Assembly (NCBI RefSeq): GCF_027942865.1
Contig: NC_134526.1
Location: forward strand, 11,502,284 to 11,566,283
Reading direction: 5' to 3'
Length of the DNA stretch: 64,000 nucleotides
Source: Odontesthes bonariensis
Taxonomy: Eukaryota; Chordata; Actinopteri; Atheriniformes; Atherinopsidae
The notes beneath the pieces were generated by a model, which was not told the DNA's origin, did not search any database, and saw nothing but the letters and a program-made list of their open reading frames with translations. This document shows, in pieces, positions 44,901 to 56,700 of this stretch. The position numbers and the translations under genes are program-made. Position 1 is the stretch's first letter. Each line of letters opens with the position of its first letter.

Positions 44901-47701
44901 AAGATGGTTCATTTTCATGGCACCTGTGACCTGCCACTGTTTCTGTCACAAACAACTGCCTGAGTGAATAAGGAGGCAGAGACGAAGCTGTTTTGCTGCA
45001 GATTCTGTGGCGGAGTCTTGTATTTTGTCCCTACAGTCTTGGCCGGATGTATGCAGAGAGCTGCCAAATTGCCAGAGCATGGTATTGATTTAGGAAATCT
45101 GAGGTGCTGATTGATGATTTCCACCCTGGACAGAACAATGAGGCGTCTTACTGCCTCCTGCTTTAGTTCTTCACGTGCGCAAGAGTCTCATTTTTCATCT
45201 TTAGCCATCTAATAATTTCTGATAATCATTTTCAATTAACATGCTCCATAAAAGCCCAAATATACATTTTCTTCCTGCTTTAGATGCTGTGTGGGAGCTG
45301 GTGCAAACATATGAATAAAGAGGAGCAAAGTGGTTCAGTTATCCAGCCACCTGCCTTTCTGATGAACAAATACACAGACAGACAACTCCCTGAACATGCC
45401 CAGGGGATTTTATCACATCCAGCTGTCAAATGAGTGCTGATCCCTCATCCAAGCTCAGTGTTCATATTTTGACACTTTGACCTCTCTGAATAAATCTTTG
45501 ATGTATCTGTTTGAGCTAGATGTGCAGAGCTTCTGTGCTAAAATCCATTTTAGAAAAATGTTTCTCTTCGAGTATCCATCTGTAATGCATATTCATTTGT
45601 TTTCCTGTTAGAACATGTAGATGTCACCCTTTATTAGGCGTTTATTGTCTCATCGAGGGATGTAACGGAAAGCGCAGACACAATGCAGCCAGCTCATTTC
45701 CCTTTTTTTCGACCAACCACAGCAAGAGTTTTACAGATGTCCTTTTACAAATATATCCTCTCCCTTTTACTCTTCATCAAAAACAAATTGTGATCTATTC
45801 CCAAGTTCTCCCATCTAAATCAACAAATGCAAAAAAAATAAACAAATAAAACCAACAGTGCCGCATTTCTTGTAACCTTGGAAACTGCAGCCTTGTTTGA
45901 AATGGCTGTAACATCATCCTTTCAGCCATCTGCAACTTTCATATTCTATGTTTACATATAGTGTGTTGAATTAACTTTGCACATGTTTTAGTCTAATCAG
46001 GTTTCCTGCTGCAAAGACAGTGAAAATATGTCATGAATATTACATTATAGGAATATATGATGTATACTCATGCTTCATGCTATCATTTCACAACTTCCTC
46101 AAAGGGGAGAAATCAAGGAAATGTCTGAAACATCACTGGGACACACTGTTGAACTGGCTATAAGACTGCTGTCCTTCATAAGCTTCTTATATTTCCTTTC
46201 AAATCAAGAGGCAAGCAATTCACAAGCTCCTTCTGATAGCTCAGAAAAGATTTACCTCGAGGGAGATTAGTCTTTGGTTTCCTGTGAAACTCAATTTGTT
46301 TTATTTGTCCTTTGCTTTTATTTTTGACATTGAAAATTAAGAAGTTTGCTACGGTAATTCAACATCATCTTGATTTTCCATAAAAAAATATATATTTGGA
46401 TTTTAGGGATCATTTCCTCATTTGAAGAGCTGCATAATTTAGAATTTACAGCAAAGTTGAGATGGTGTAGCCTTTGCACACAGATCAATAGTTTAATTTG
46501 TGGACTTAATCCATAAAAAAGAAAAGTTAAAACATGAGTGGGAAGACTCTTTGATTCTCTGTCTGGCCATAGAAAAAACATCCAGTTTCCATATTTTCTG
46601 CTGTTGAAACACTGAGATGAATCACTTGCTTGTAGGATGTGAGAGATTTGGCAGTTCAATGACTGCAGGCAAACTTGGCATGCATTATGTTTCAGCTTGA
46701 ACAGACTGGAAGAGCAAACTCAAGCCTCTCCCTTGATATGCCCCTCTAATCTTGATGGTAATGCTAAGTAAAATATAGCAATATTTGGGTTCAGTGTGGT
46801 AATATTGCAGCTGAGAGTAGCCTGTGTGAAATTATGGAAATAATTTGAGCTCACTTCATCTCATTCTTCAGGGCAGATGGTGACTCCTCTTCCAGAACAG
46901 GAAAAATAATCAAGTCTCATATTATATTAAACACATAGTGAGTGAACAACAGGAAGAGAAAAAAACAAACAAACAAAAAAGACCATGGCTCTGTAATATT
47001 TTGCCACACTGAAGGCTAGTTTGTTTATTCACTGATACATTGCACAAACAGTCAAAGTAGTCATTAATACACATATATATACATACATATATGTGTATGT
47101 GTATGTACTAATTAAGAGAGGTAATGAACACTTGCATCTATACATGAATACTATAAATGTACCTACATTACCTTATGCATAGAAAATAAACATCTAACCA
47201 GACATTATAATAATACATAGAATACTGAAAAAAAGTTTTTTTTTTTACAAATCTAGTATCAAACACTGAATTACTGTTAAGAATATTGCCAAATTTAATG
47301 TGATGTTTACAAATTAAATTTGGAGACCCTCCAAAGCCTGCCTGATATGAGGTGGAAGTGCCTGATGATTTGGATTCTGAGAGAAAATACCAACATTGGA
47401 AATTATTCTCTGAGAAATGATGAAGATCTGACCAACCATCTCAATCTGCAGGAAAAGTAAATAACTTGTTTTTCTTGAGAAACAATTTCCTGCCAGATTC
47501 ATTCTTAAAATCATTTCTACTTAAAGTTAACGGTTTGTAGGCCATAGTCATAAATGGTTTTGTGATGCACTCAACATCATGCAATGAATCATATAATGAA
47601 TACAAATGTAGACCCTGGGAAGCACTGAAAATTGAGTTACAATAATTAAATAAATAAAACAAAGCATTGGCATCTGTCATCTGTCACAACTGTATTTCCC
47701 A

Positions 47702-47704
<3 letters not shown>
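41969..47704. other. Intergenic, no gene seen
   Basis: Almost 6 kb of unique, AT-rich sequence with only short frames and no protein I recognise. An E-box palindrome lies at 43104-43116. The character suits a gene desert with possible regulatory elements. Confidence 0.5.
43104..43116. promoter_or_regulatory. E-box palindrome CAGGTG-A-CACCTG
   Basis: Two inverted CACCTG E-boxes (ZEB/SNAI-type sites) one base apart, followed by TTTAATTAG and CAGCTG. Function is inferred only. Confidence 0.35.
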
Positions 47705-47787
<83 letters not shown>

Positions 47788-47799
47788 ATATTTATATAT
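47705..47799. repeat. (TA)n microsatellite, ~95 bp
   Basis: Nearly pure TA dinucleotides with two TTTA interruptions near the right end. Confidence 0.98.
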
Positions 47800-48169
47800 G
47801 TATGTGTACAGTAAGCTTTGCTTGGCATCTTGGCTTCTTCAACTGTTCCAGGGCTGGCACATCAAACAGCGACTAATCAGAGCATTTATCACTCATTACA
47901 ACTTGGCTGTCAGAGCTGTATGCAATGGCTTAAAGCAAACAGTGTTGGTATTTCCTACTCATCAAGTTTCATCAAGAAAATTAAAACAATAATGATAACA
48001 AAGCCAGGTTGGCATTTCCTGCAGGTAACTGCTACAGAGTATTTAAGATGCAACGAGTCCTCACACCTACCATAGTGACCTAACATAGTGACCATAGTGG
48101 TTGTTTTTCCCTTCTGTGTCAAGGCAACAAAGTCTCAAAGCAACTTGTGAAGGTAAAGTCACAAGGTAA

Positions 48170-48425
48170 AGTCCAGGTTAAAAACATTTCTTTTCTCATG
48201 TGTCTATGCATGAAATCTGCACGGTATCTTTTAACTTATGTTGACTGTTGCTTGTTTTTAAATTCATTTAAATGATTTTATTTGTTTCTCTTTATATTCT
48301 TTTATGTATTTTAATGCTTCTTCCACTCCCTGCTGCAATGCTGTTATTATATGTAAAGCACTTTGAATTGTTTGCACATGAAATGTGCTATAAAAATAAA
48401 TTTGATTTGATTTGATTTGATTTAA
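48170..48425 (+). repeat. Dispersed LINE-type 3' repeat, copy 2 (plus)
   Basis: The same family as 27467-27850 in opposite orientation: CATGTGTCTATGCATGAAAT, GTGCTATAAAAATAAA and a TTTGA-unit tail (48399-48425). The two copies are similar over about 250 bp. Confidence 0.75.
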
Positions 48426-48771
48426 AGTAACGTTATAACATCCTATACTTAAAATGATAATTGATTAGTAGTCTCTTGATTTGTGCACTGTGACACAACC
48501 ACCCAATAAACCTGTTAGTTGTATTAGGTGAAAAAATCAGCAGGTTTTGTGTTAAGCTTTGCCATAAAACAATTGCTTTGCAGGAAAAACATACTAGTTT
48601 GCCTAAAAGTAGATTTGCGCACAATCTCTACACAATACTACAAATCTTCTTTTTCTGACTAATCGAATTGCTAATAAAGACACCCCCCCTCAAAAAAAAA
48701 CAAGCCCACTGATTATTTATTCATGCAAAAAATAGTAGCCTATAATCAAGTTTGATAAACACACGACCTGG

Positions 48772-49265
48772 GGTCCGTTTCACAAAGCAGGTTCAACCAA
48801 CTCTGAGTCTATTCCTGATCTCTGAGTTGATCTACTCTGAGATAGAAAACGCTGAGTTTTCGGTTCCAGAAACGCTGATTTGAGTGAGGTTAATCAACTC
48901 TGAGTAAGTTCACCTTGAGTTTAGCGCGTGCACCACAACTTTAAAAAGCCAGCATCAATGGAGCCCCGATTCGACGAGTCACCTTGGCAACGGGGAAGAG
49001 GAGGGGCTATGTTTTTCACCAACCTCGAATTGGAAATCTTAATGCGCTCATAAGGCGAGTTTCAATACGTTTTTAGAAATAAGTGCAACACCGTTGCAGC
49101 AGCAAAAGTGTAAATTTAAATGTTGTCCTCTGCAATCCCAATAATATTACAGGGAAACTGCTTGAATGGTGGCCCATTCATTTATTTCATTTAGGTGCAA
49201 TCTCGCGGGGGAGAAGCGCACTTGGCAGCAGTTTAAGATGAAATATAAAAACATTGTTCAAACAG
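48772..49265 (+). mobile_element. Harbinger-type element fragment
   Basis: It starts with GGGTCCGTTTCACAAAGCAG, a typical terminal repeat of fish Harbinger elements, and contains a broken Myb-like gene. No right-hand terminal repeat is found, so the copy is truncated. Confidence 0.65.
48958..49265 (+). pseudogene. Harbinger Myb/SANT-like protein, broken
   Basis: The ATG at 48958 begins MEPRFDESPW..LELEILMRS, interrupted by TAA at 49051-49053. The same frame then continues GEFQYVFRNKCNTVAAAK to a GT at 49108. A second exon-like piece (49195-49265) reads CNLAGEKRTWQQFKMKYKN and ends before GTGAGA. This matches the N-terminal Myb-like DNA-binding protein of Harbinger elements. The stop falls where the family usually has a Tyr codon, a one-base change, and part of the domain between the pieces is missing. 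Confidence 0.65.
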
Positions 49266-49404
49266 GTGAGACCTCGGCATGGAGGTACCTCATTTTGATC
49301 ACGTTTTATACTATAAAGTAAATATTAAGTGGCTATTTGACTGTGCAGTTATTTTATTCCCAACATAATGCTGTTTTCACACACATAAACTATGTCTTCT
49401 CATC

Positions 49405-49600
49405 TATATCATCCATCCATCCATTATCTATACTGCTGAATCCGTCAGTCGGGTCGCGGGGGGGCTGGAGCCTATCCCAGCGGTCAATGGGCAAGAGGCG
49501 GGGTACACCCTGCGCCGCCAGTCCATCACAGGGCCACATAGAGACAAACGAGACAAACAACCGTGCACACTCACACTCACTCCTAAGGAAAATTTATCAT
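49405..49600 (-). repeat. LINE 3'-end repeat with CCATCCATCC tail (minus)
   Basis: CATCCATCCATCCATTATCT is followed by GGGGGGCTGGAGCCTATCCC and GGCGGGGTACACCCTG, the widespread fish repeat whose 3' tail is (GATG)n. A more decayed plus-strand copy lies at 60165-60362. Confidence 0.75.
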
Positions 49601-49620
49601 GTTCTGTTAAATAATTAAGC

Positions 49621-51996
49621 CTATTTAAACCAACACAGACTTCTACTGAGCCAACAGAAAGAAGGCAGATGCCCGTAAAACCGGTGCTGCCCAGCACCAC
49701 CACCTCTAACGGGAGGGAAGTGGCTGAGGGAATCCGCAGAAGCCGGGGCGCCAGCAAGGAGGGAGTTGCAGTAGTCCAGGCGGGAGATGACAAGAGCCTG
49801 GATGAGCACCTGTGCTGCCTTGTCGGTGAGGAAGGGGCGAATCCTCCGGATGTTGTAGAGGAGGAATCGGCAGGAACGGGTCACTGATGCGATGTTTGGC
49901 GAGAACGACAGTTGGTCGTCCAGGGTTACACCCAGATTCCTCGCGGTCCGGGTTGATGTCACCACGGAGTCATCCATGGTGATGGCCAGATTTCGGAACG
50001 GGCAGCCCTTCCCCGGGAGAAACACCAGCTCAGTCTTGTCCAGGTTGAGCTTAAGGTGGTGCGTCGACATCCACCCCGAGATGTCTGCCAGGCACGCAGC
50101 AATGCGTGCTTCCACTTGGGTGTCAGAAGGGGGAAAAGACAGAATCAGCTGGGTGTCGTCTGCATAGCAGTGGTAGGAAAAGTTATGGGAGTGGATGACA
50201 GAACCAAGAGATGATGTGTAGAGGGAGAAAAGAAGAGGACCCAGGACCGAACCTTGGGGAACCCCAGTGGTGGGCCTACGCGACACAGACCCTCTCAGTG
50301 TGACCTGGTAGGAGCGATCTGTCAGGTAGGATGAGAACATGGAGAGTCCAGAGCCAGAAACACCCATTCCCTCCAGGGTAGAGAGAAGGATGTCGTGGTT
50401 CACTGTGTCAAATGCTGCAGACAGGTCCAGGAGAATCGAGACAGAGGAGAGAGAGTTAGCTCGAGCAGTTTGGAGTGACTCAGTTACTGCTAGGAGGGCC
50501 GTCTCAGTTGAGTGGCCCACCTTGAACGCGGACTGGTAGGGATCCAAGAGGTTATTCTGGTGGAGGTAAGAGGACAGTTGTTTAAAGACAGCACGTTCAA
50601 GAGTTTTGGACAGAAAGGGTAGAAGGGATACCGGTCTGTAATTCTTGATCTCTGAAGGGTCAAGAGCGGGTTTCTTTAGAAGAGGAGTGACTCTGGCAGT
50701 CCTGAAAGCAGAAGGAAAAGAGCCTGATGTCAAAGATGTGTTAATGAGGTGGGTCAGGTAAAGAAGAAGACCAGGTGCAGCAGAATGAAGGAGAGGGGAA
50801 GGGACTGGGTCAAGGGAACATGTGGTGGGGCGGCTGGATGTTACAAGGTGAAGGACCTCATTTGCAGAGAGGGGAGAGAAGTGGGACAGAGAGGGAGGTG
50901 AGGGAGAAGGTGGTAGAGAGGGAGGAGTGGGAGGGCGACAGGTGTGGGTGATGTGGACAGCTGGGAGGTGAGGGAAGGAAGATCGGATATCGTTAACCTT
51001 CTTGTTTAAGAAGTCGGCGAAATCGTCAGGGAGGAGGGAGGAGGAGGGGAGAGGGGGTGGGGGTTGGAGGAGGGATGAGAAAGTTTGGAAGAGTTTTTTG
51101 GGGTTGGAAGCAGAAGTTTGAATTTTGTTACAGAAGAAGGCAGTTTTTGCAGCAGAGAGAGAAGAGGAAAAAGTGGAAAGCAAGGACTGGAAGGCAAGAA
51201 GGTCTTCAGGAAGTTTACTTTTCCTCCATTTGCGCTCAGCCGCCCTCACGCTCCGCCTCTCAGTACGCACTGAGTCCGACAGCCAAGGGGCAGGTGGAGC
51301 TGAGCGTGCAGGCCTGGAGGTGAGGGGACAGAGTTTGTCCAGAGAGGAGGACAGGGTGGAGAGAAGAAGATCAGTAGAAGTGTCAGGGGAAAGAAGAGAA
51401 AAAGATTCAGGGGCAGGCAGAGCAGAGAGAACAGAAGAGGAGAAGTCAGTGGGGGAGAGAGAGCGGAGATTGGGACGAGAAGATACCAAGTGGGTGGGGG
51501 GAGGTCGGGAGGGAGGAGAGGAGAGGGAGAGGGTGTAGGACATGAAGTAGTGGTCAGAGAGATGAAGGGGATTGACAGAGAGGTTGGCGCTAGTACAGTG
51601 CCTGGTGAAGATAAGGTCCAGTATGTTGGCAGCCTTGTGGGTAGGAGGAGATGGGGAGAGAGCTAGGTCGAAGGAGGAGAGAAAAGAAACAAGAGGGTGA
51701 AGCTTCTCTGTCTGGATGTTGAAATCACAGAGAAGGATGAGGCCGGAGCCATCATCAGGGAAGTGAGAGACAAGAGTGTCCAGCTCCTCCAGGAAGTCCC
51801 CAATAGGGCCTGGTGGGCGATAAACTACAGCGATGGTGAGCTTGACTGGGTGAGAGACAGTGACAGCATGAAATTCAAAGGAGGAGGGAGAGAATTGCAA
51901 GAGGGAACAAAGAGAGTATTTCCAGTCCATGGAAATCAGCAGGCCAGTACCACCGCCCCGCCTCGCAGCTCTGGGAGTGTGAGAGAAAGAGTACAC
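49621..51996 (-). CDS. LINE ORF2 fragment: APE endonuclease + reverse transcriptase (open, 791 codons)
   Basis: A single uninterrupted frame. Residues ~1-170 are the C-terminal part of an APE-type endonuclease (RGGGTGLLIS, AVVYRPPGPIGDF, CDFNIQ, LSDHYFMSY). After a Ser/Pro-rich linker the reverse transcriptase begins near residue 430: NYRPVSLLPFLSK, LLDLSAAFDTVNHDIL, GVPQGSVLGPLLFSLY, and the catalytic YADD at residues 611-614 (50155-50166). It ends after SRLDYCNSLLAG with a tail not typical of the family. The first codon is a GTG and not a real start; the reading frame continues upstream to the truncation. The absence of stops in 2.4 kb suggests a fairly young insertion, but missing ends make it unable to move on its own. 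Confidence 0.85.
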   Translation of the reverse strand: MYSFSHTPRAARRGGGTGLLISMDWKYSLCSLLQFSPSSFEFHAVTVSHPVKLTIAVVYRPPGPIGDFLEELDTLVSHFPDDGSGLILLCDFNIQTEKLHPLVSFLSSFDLALSPSPPTHKAANILDLIFTRHCTSANLSVNPLHLSDHYFMSYTLSLSSPPSRPPPTHLVSSRPNLRSLSPTDFSSSVLSALPAPESFSLLSPDTSTDLLLSTLSSSLDKLCPLTSRPARSAPPAPWLSDSVRTERRSVRAAERKWRKSKLPEDLLAFQSLLSTFSSSLSAAKTAFFCNKIQTSASNPKKLFQTFSSLLQPPPPLPSSSLLPDDFADFLNKKVNDIRSSFPHLPAVHITHTCRPPTPPSLPPSPSPPSLSHFSPLSANEVLHLVTSSRPTTCSLDPVPSPLLHSAAPGLLLYLTHLINTSLTSGSFPSAFRTARVTPLLKKPALDPSEIKNYRPVSLLPFLSKTLERAVFKQLSSYLHQNNLLDPYQSAFKVGHSTETALLAVTESLQTARANSLSSVSILLDLSAAFDTVNHDILLSTLEGMGVSGSGLSMFSSYLTDRSYQVTLRGSVSRRPTTGVPQGSVLGPLLFSLYTSSLGSVIHSHNFSYHCYADDTQLILSFPPSDTQVEARIAACLADISGWMSTHHLKLNLDKTELVFLPGKGCPFRNLAITMDDSVVTSTRTARNLGVTLDDQLSFSPNIASVTRSCRFLLYNIRRIRPFLTDKAAQVLIQALVISRLDYCNSLLAGAPASADSLSHFPPVRGGGAGQHRFYGHLPSFCWLSRSLCWFK

Positions 51997-52030
51997 ATCA
52001 GACAGAGCTGCGGGCGTGGCAGTGTTACCA
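49621..52030 (-). mobile_element. 5'-truncated L2/CR1-type LINE
   Basis: A minus-strand non-LTR retrotransposon fragment. Homology-like reading starts near 52030, in the middle of the endonuclease, and runs through reverse transcriptase. The usual L2 3' region after the reverse transcriptase is replaced by unrelated sequence. AAATAATT occurs just outside both ends (near 49610 and 52051) and may be a target duplication, but this is weak. Confidence 0.85.
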
Positions 52031-53067
52031 ATCGTGTTACCAATCGTAACAAAATAATTTAGTCAAAAGTTCATAAAGTGTCATCAGGACACCAAATAGG
52101 TGCATTAATGTTGCGTTTGCAATCTAAAAAGGATACATTTTAGCCTTAACCGTAACTCTTCTAGTATTAAACAAGTGATTTTGATTTCTAACCCTTCAAA
52201 TTGACGTCAAAATTGTTTCAGGAAAGTACTGTTGTGTTATCACAAAAATGTTACATGAAAGTGGAAAAAGTAAAATAAATAAATAAAAACAACAGTTGGC
52301 TTATCTTGGTCTCAGTTGGCTGTAACTAACCATTGTTGAAAGCACTCCGCATAATGGAACCATCGCCCCTCCTCTTGCTTTCTTAAGAGGAGTTTGTGGC
52401 GTTTTAAGGGAAGACTCCAGAGGGATGTTTGCTCCAATGTGGAAAAGCTCATTTGAATTCTATTTGACGGAGTTGTGAACGTTCTGTAGTCTGAGATATA
52501 CAACACATGATGTAGAGGGCTATAGTTTATAGATGCTCCAATGGGTTGCATTTAAGAGTATGAGCAAATCATCTATAAGGTTGTATGGATGTGAGGATGA
52601 GTTAAATCTCACCCCCTTTGTAATACTCAAACGTGTGGCATGCATGAAAGAAACTTGCAAATACTACTCTTGGAAAGTTGTACTGACTGTCAGGAAAAAT
52701 GTACAATTTGTGTCCATCAACGTCGGTCAAAGTCAGTGATTTTTGTTGAGTGCCCATCATTCCTAAAAACAACATTTGGCTGCTTTCCTTCAACCATTCT
52801 GAATGAAGAGATTCGGAAAAAACTAATTGGGAACTGCTTATTTTTCCTTACATTTGTTGGATTTTTGTTTTCACTTGCTACTTGGTTAGGTTTAGGTACC
52901 AAAATGAGTAAGTAAGAATACTCCCTATCACGGTGTTCTATACATATTAGAAGGCTTCTTTTTCTAGGTTGCCTGGGTGATGAGGCCACAGGAGATTCTC
53001 ACATATAGGCTGCTTATTCTCATGACTGATAGAGGTCACCTATTTTTAAAATGTGCTGTACTTACAG
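52031..53067. other. Unique region between LINE and unidentified frame
   Basis: It holds several overlapping short frames on both strands (for example 52533-52739 +, 52602-52793 -). None is recognised. Part could be upstream exons of the locus at 53081-53281. Confidence 0.35.
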
Positions 53068-53080
53068 GTTGTATTAACAG

Positions 53081-53281
53081 CTTGAACAGATGACTTATGG
53101 TGGTGTTTCTCAAAGAGGGATTTGTCTGGGTCTTTGGAATGTCAAAAACAAAGACCTATACCTGTTTTGTGTTGTCAACAAGAGCGTTCAAGGACAATGC
53201 ACAACCGTAAAACAAGACATTTCACCAAATGCTGTCACAGTCATGGTTAAGTACTTAGAGGTACAGCTGCCTCAAAGCTAG
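53081..53281 (+). CDS. Unidentified terminal-exon-like reading frame
   Basis: After an acceptor-like GTATTAACAG the frame reads LEQMTYGGVSQRGICLGL, then KDLYLFCVVNKS, and ends LEVQLPQS-stop at 53281. AATAAA follows at 53405-53410, the spacing of a normal last exon. Possible upstream coding lies at 52533-52739 (ILKRVACMKETC, VLTVRKNVQFVSINVGQSQ), though I could not join them with a clear donor. The LGL..KDLYLFC pattern faintly recalls beta-trefoil cytokines of the interleukin-1 family. That is only an impression: no signature confirms it, and it may be chance or a pseudogene. Confidence 0.25.
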   Translation, partial: LEQMTYGGVSQRGICLGLWNVKNKDLYLFCVVNKSVQGQCTTVKQDISPNAVTVMVKYLEVQLPQS

Positions 53282-53709
53282 TACATGTCCTCTACCCTTC
53301 CACTGTAAGCATTATAGCCCTGTTTTCTGAATGTGTGCAACAGATGATGGACTAAGAAGAATGATTTGGATTATTACTCAAAGTAGTTGCACAAACAAAA
53401 AGAAAATAAACGTTTTTATTACACTTGCCATTGTTTCAGTAACTTGGGTGTTTTAAATGTTCGCTGAATATCATATCTTACTCTTCAAGCTACTTGATTC
53501 TTGCTACCAGTTTTTTTTTTTTAATCTCTTTAAAAAAATGATATATGCTAATCAAATCATGTAGAATAGGATTGCTTCGGAGGGCCAATAACTTTTACAG
53601 ATGATGATATAGCTTGGAATGGGTAAGAGTTGGCTTAAAACAAACTATAGAGGGTCAATATTGGTTATGATATGTGCACTAACTTGAGAAAATGAAACAA
53701 AACATTCTT

Positions 53710-53720
53710 TTATATAAGTA

Positions 53721-53775
<55 letters not shown>
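53710..53775. repeat. (TA)n microsatellite, ~60 bp
   Basis: TATAAGTATATTTA leads into pure TA units up to TATATGTAC. Confidence 0.97.
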
Positions 53776-53779
<4 letters not shown>

Positions 53780-56700
53780 TATTCCAATGTTTTCAATATT
53801 ATTTAAACAACAGAAAATGAGAAAGTACAAAGAGAAAAATGCACAACATTTCCAGCCTTACTTTAAATTATTTTCCTCCATTATTTACGGTAAAAGTTTA
53901 ACTCAAAACTAAACAAATGTCCGGCAAATCATCACGTTTTTATCATTTCCACACATATATATTCAAACAGAAAGACACAAACTTCAGACAATATATAGCT
54001 CACAGCTCAAATTTCAGATCAGAGGTAATTCTGCATCACCTTCTATCCATGAGTTTTGCACTGTTGCCATACATCGCACATTTGTCCCAGAGTACAGCAC
54101 ACTGGGGCATGATTGCCTCTCTACGCGTGTGATGGAGACATTTCCTTTGCGACTTGAGGCCACTTCATGCTTTCATTACACCACAATCATATATCTTCCT
54201 GGTGTCTTGATGGTGCTCAGGGAGTGCAGAAAGCATCCAGGGAAGCATACAGACATGCACCACTGTATCATTTGTGGCAACCTATCAACACCTGCCTCAC
54301 CTTTTTAATTCTGATTCAGAGGTAGAAATGAGTGGTTAGATGGTGGGGCTGATGATACAATCCCCTTCACTCTGGGCCTGCTGAACAAAAGAGACCACAG
54401 AGACCAACTCTCCTCTAAGAGACACATGAATCATCACTGACAAAGCTCCTCCCCCAACAGTGTTGCCGCCATGAATTATCTACCTCTGAAAAGAACTTGA
54501 TCAATTAGTCAATCTCTCAAATGCGGCCTTCAATTAACAAGGTGATTCCCAATGCAGTTGGTTCCTTACATGTTGTGCATTACTTGACACCACCAATTAA
54601 GGCAGTGCTCTGCCACTGCTCTCAGAGCCGAAATGGGTAAGTATACTGAGGGATTCATCAACTATTCTCTGCTTGTGAAGCTGAAAATTAGGGGGTTGAG
54701 AACATTTCTCTCAGATTGATGTGCTCAGGGATGCCGTTAAAGAATTGATTTTGTTATAAATTCAGAGAGAAGGTGCCAATCACCTGTGTTGGCAGCCAAA
54801 AACAACCAGTCTGTATAGAATCTGAGAGGAAAGCAGGGATAAAAGGAGATGTGTGCAGGTTTAAACAGAATACAGATTGGCAGTGGGATGTGTGGGCCCC
54901 AGTGGTCCCTAGCAGCATGCCACAACCCAAAGTCCACTCCAATAGACCGTTGTATGTGTCAAGGGGACTCTAGTGCGTGAGGCTTGCTGTAATTGGAGCA
55001 ATCTGTTCCATTGGCCTGGAGCTGCTGAGGCTGTTACATATTTGAAGTCATAACCTAGCAAGATGTCCTCTATTTCCCACCACTGGTGAGCTGGTGTGCT
55101 GCTTGTTTGAGAAGCTCCAGCCTCTGCATACTCTTCATTTCACCTGAATGCCCTTTGTTCTGCTAGACTGCCGCATCAAGTTTGAATGCTTCGCCTCTCC
55201 TAATTCCCTCTTCTGTCTGTGATTTAGAAAGATCATTTCAAGAAAATACAGTAAGGAACAATAGAGCTCGAGAAACTTTTAATATGTGTAGCTTTCTTTG
55301 TCCTAGAACGGATACTTTAAAACCATAGAGACACTTAATACACTTAACAGCTTTCTTCTTAAGAGTTTCATTCGCGGTTTAAAATCAATCAAGGCTTATT
55401 TGATAAGTTAAGTGTGTGTTGATGAGCAGTTACTGTTCTGCCACTCTGTGATCTGGGTTGAAATCACTGCTCTCGCCGTCCTCTCATCTGTCACTCTCCT
55501 TCTCGTCTGACAGTGAACCATCACTCTCTAAGGACAAACGCTCACCTACTTAATCATCATCGACAAAGATTTTAACCAAAAATCTTTGGTTATTTTCCCA
55601 AATTTCCCAAAATCTCACCATACTGCATTCAAACATTGGTCAGTTAGTTGTATATGCATGTGTTAGATCCATTCGCCACAAAAACCTATCGACCTCCAAA
55701 ATGACAACCTGTTTGCTGGTTGGCAAAGCTGACATTTGCAGGTGACCCCTAAGTTGTAAAGTATGAACAGGTAACAGTAACAGGTATCTTGGCGAAGTCA
55801 AATGTAAGAGAAAAATTGGGACACAGCTGTCTCTTCTCTTTAAAAGTATTAATATCAGCCAAGCAGCAGCTCTAGAACTCGTTAATTCTCACTTCACATA
55901 TTTTTTTTCTCAGATTGTAAAAACAGCGATTGAGCTTAGAGGTGCTAATGGGTTTCTAATAAAGACTGTAGCTTTATGTATACCTCAGAGACATCAAAGT
56001 GCTATACGTTTTATGTAACTTTTGGGCAAGAACAACAAGTAAAATATTTAGCAAAGTATATGTGTGAGATACAGTACATATCTTATAGCTTCCCAGTTTA
56101 TTTAGAGAACAGACTTTGGTATCACATGTTTTAAGCATGTTTTAAGACAAGTAATAATATGAAAGAAATTATGTTTTTTTTCCCTTCAAACATTAAAGCC
56201 TTTTAACTCTTTATAGAAGACTCCATAAATAGAATTAGGAACCTGTAAATAAGGACAAAAATTAGCTCATTATGTAAACATAATCCAGTCGTGAAACAAA
56301 TGCAGAATTTAAACAACACTAGCGATTATGAACCCCTGTGAAATCCAAAGATAGGTTGAATACTGATCTACACTGTAAGGTGGAATAATTCTATTTGACA
56401 TGTAAATGAACCTCTTTAGCTCCCTTTTATTGTTCGGTTTTGAGCAAGAAAATGTCCCCATGTTTTCTGTAAAATCAACCTGGGCACTGTTGCCATGTCT
56501 ACAAATTAGTCTCCCATTCACTGGCCATGAAAGAGTTCCTGTCATTTGCCTCTTGATGACTCGATGAAAGCTCCTAAATGAATCAAATAACACATTTTCC
56601 ATTTCCAGTTTCATCTTAAAAGTGTTATTTGTTTGACTTCACATCACTCGCAGCAGCAGTGACAATGCAGGAGAGGATGTGGAGGGTAAAATGTCCAGCA

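Noticed and set aside
47667..47876. Frame with alternating Ile-Tyr
   Set aside because: Pure translation of the (TA)n microsatellite.
49892..51538. Several plus-strand frames of 60-137 codons
   Set aside because: They are the antisense of the LINE reverse-transcriptase frame.
53645..53830. Frame with alternating Ile-Tyr on the minus strand
   Set aside because: Translation of the second (TA)n tract.
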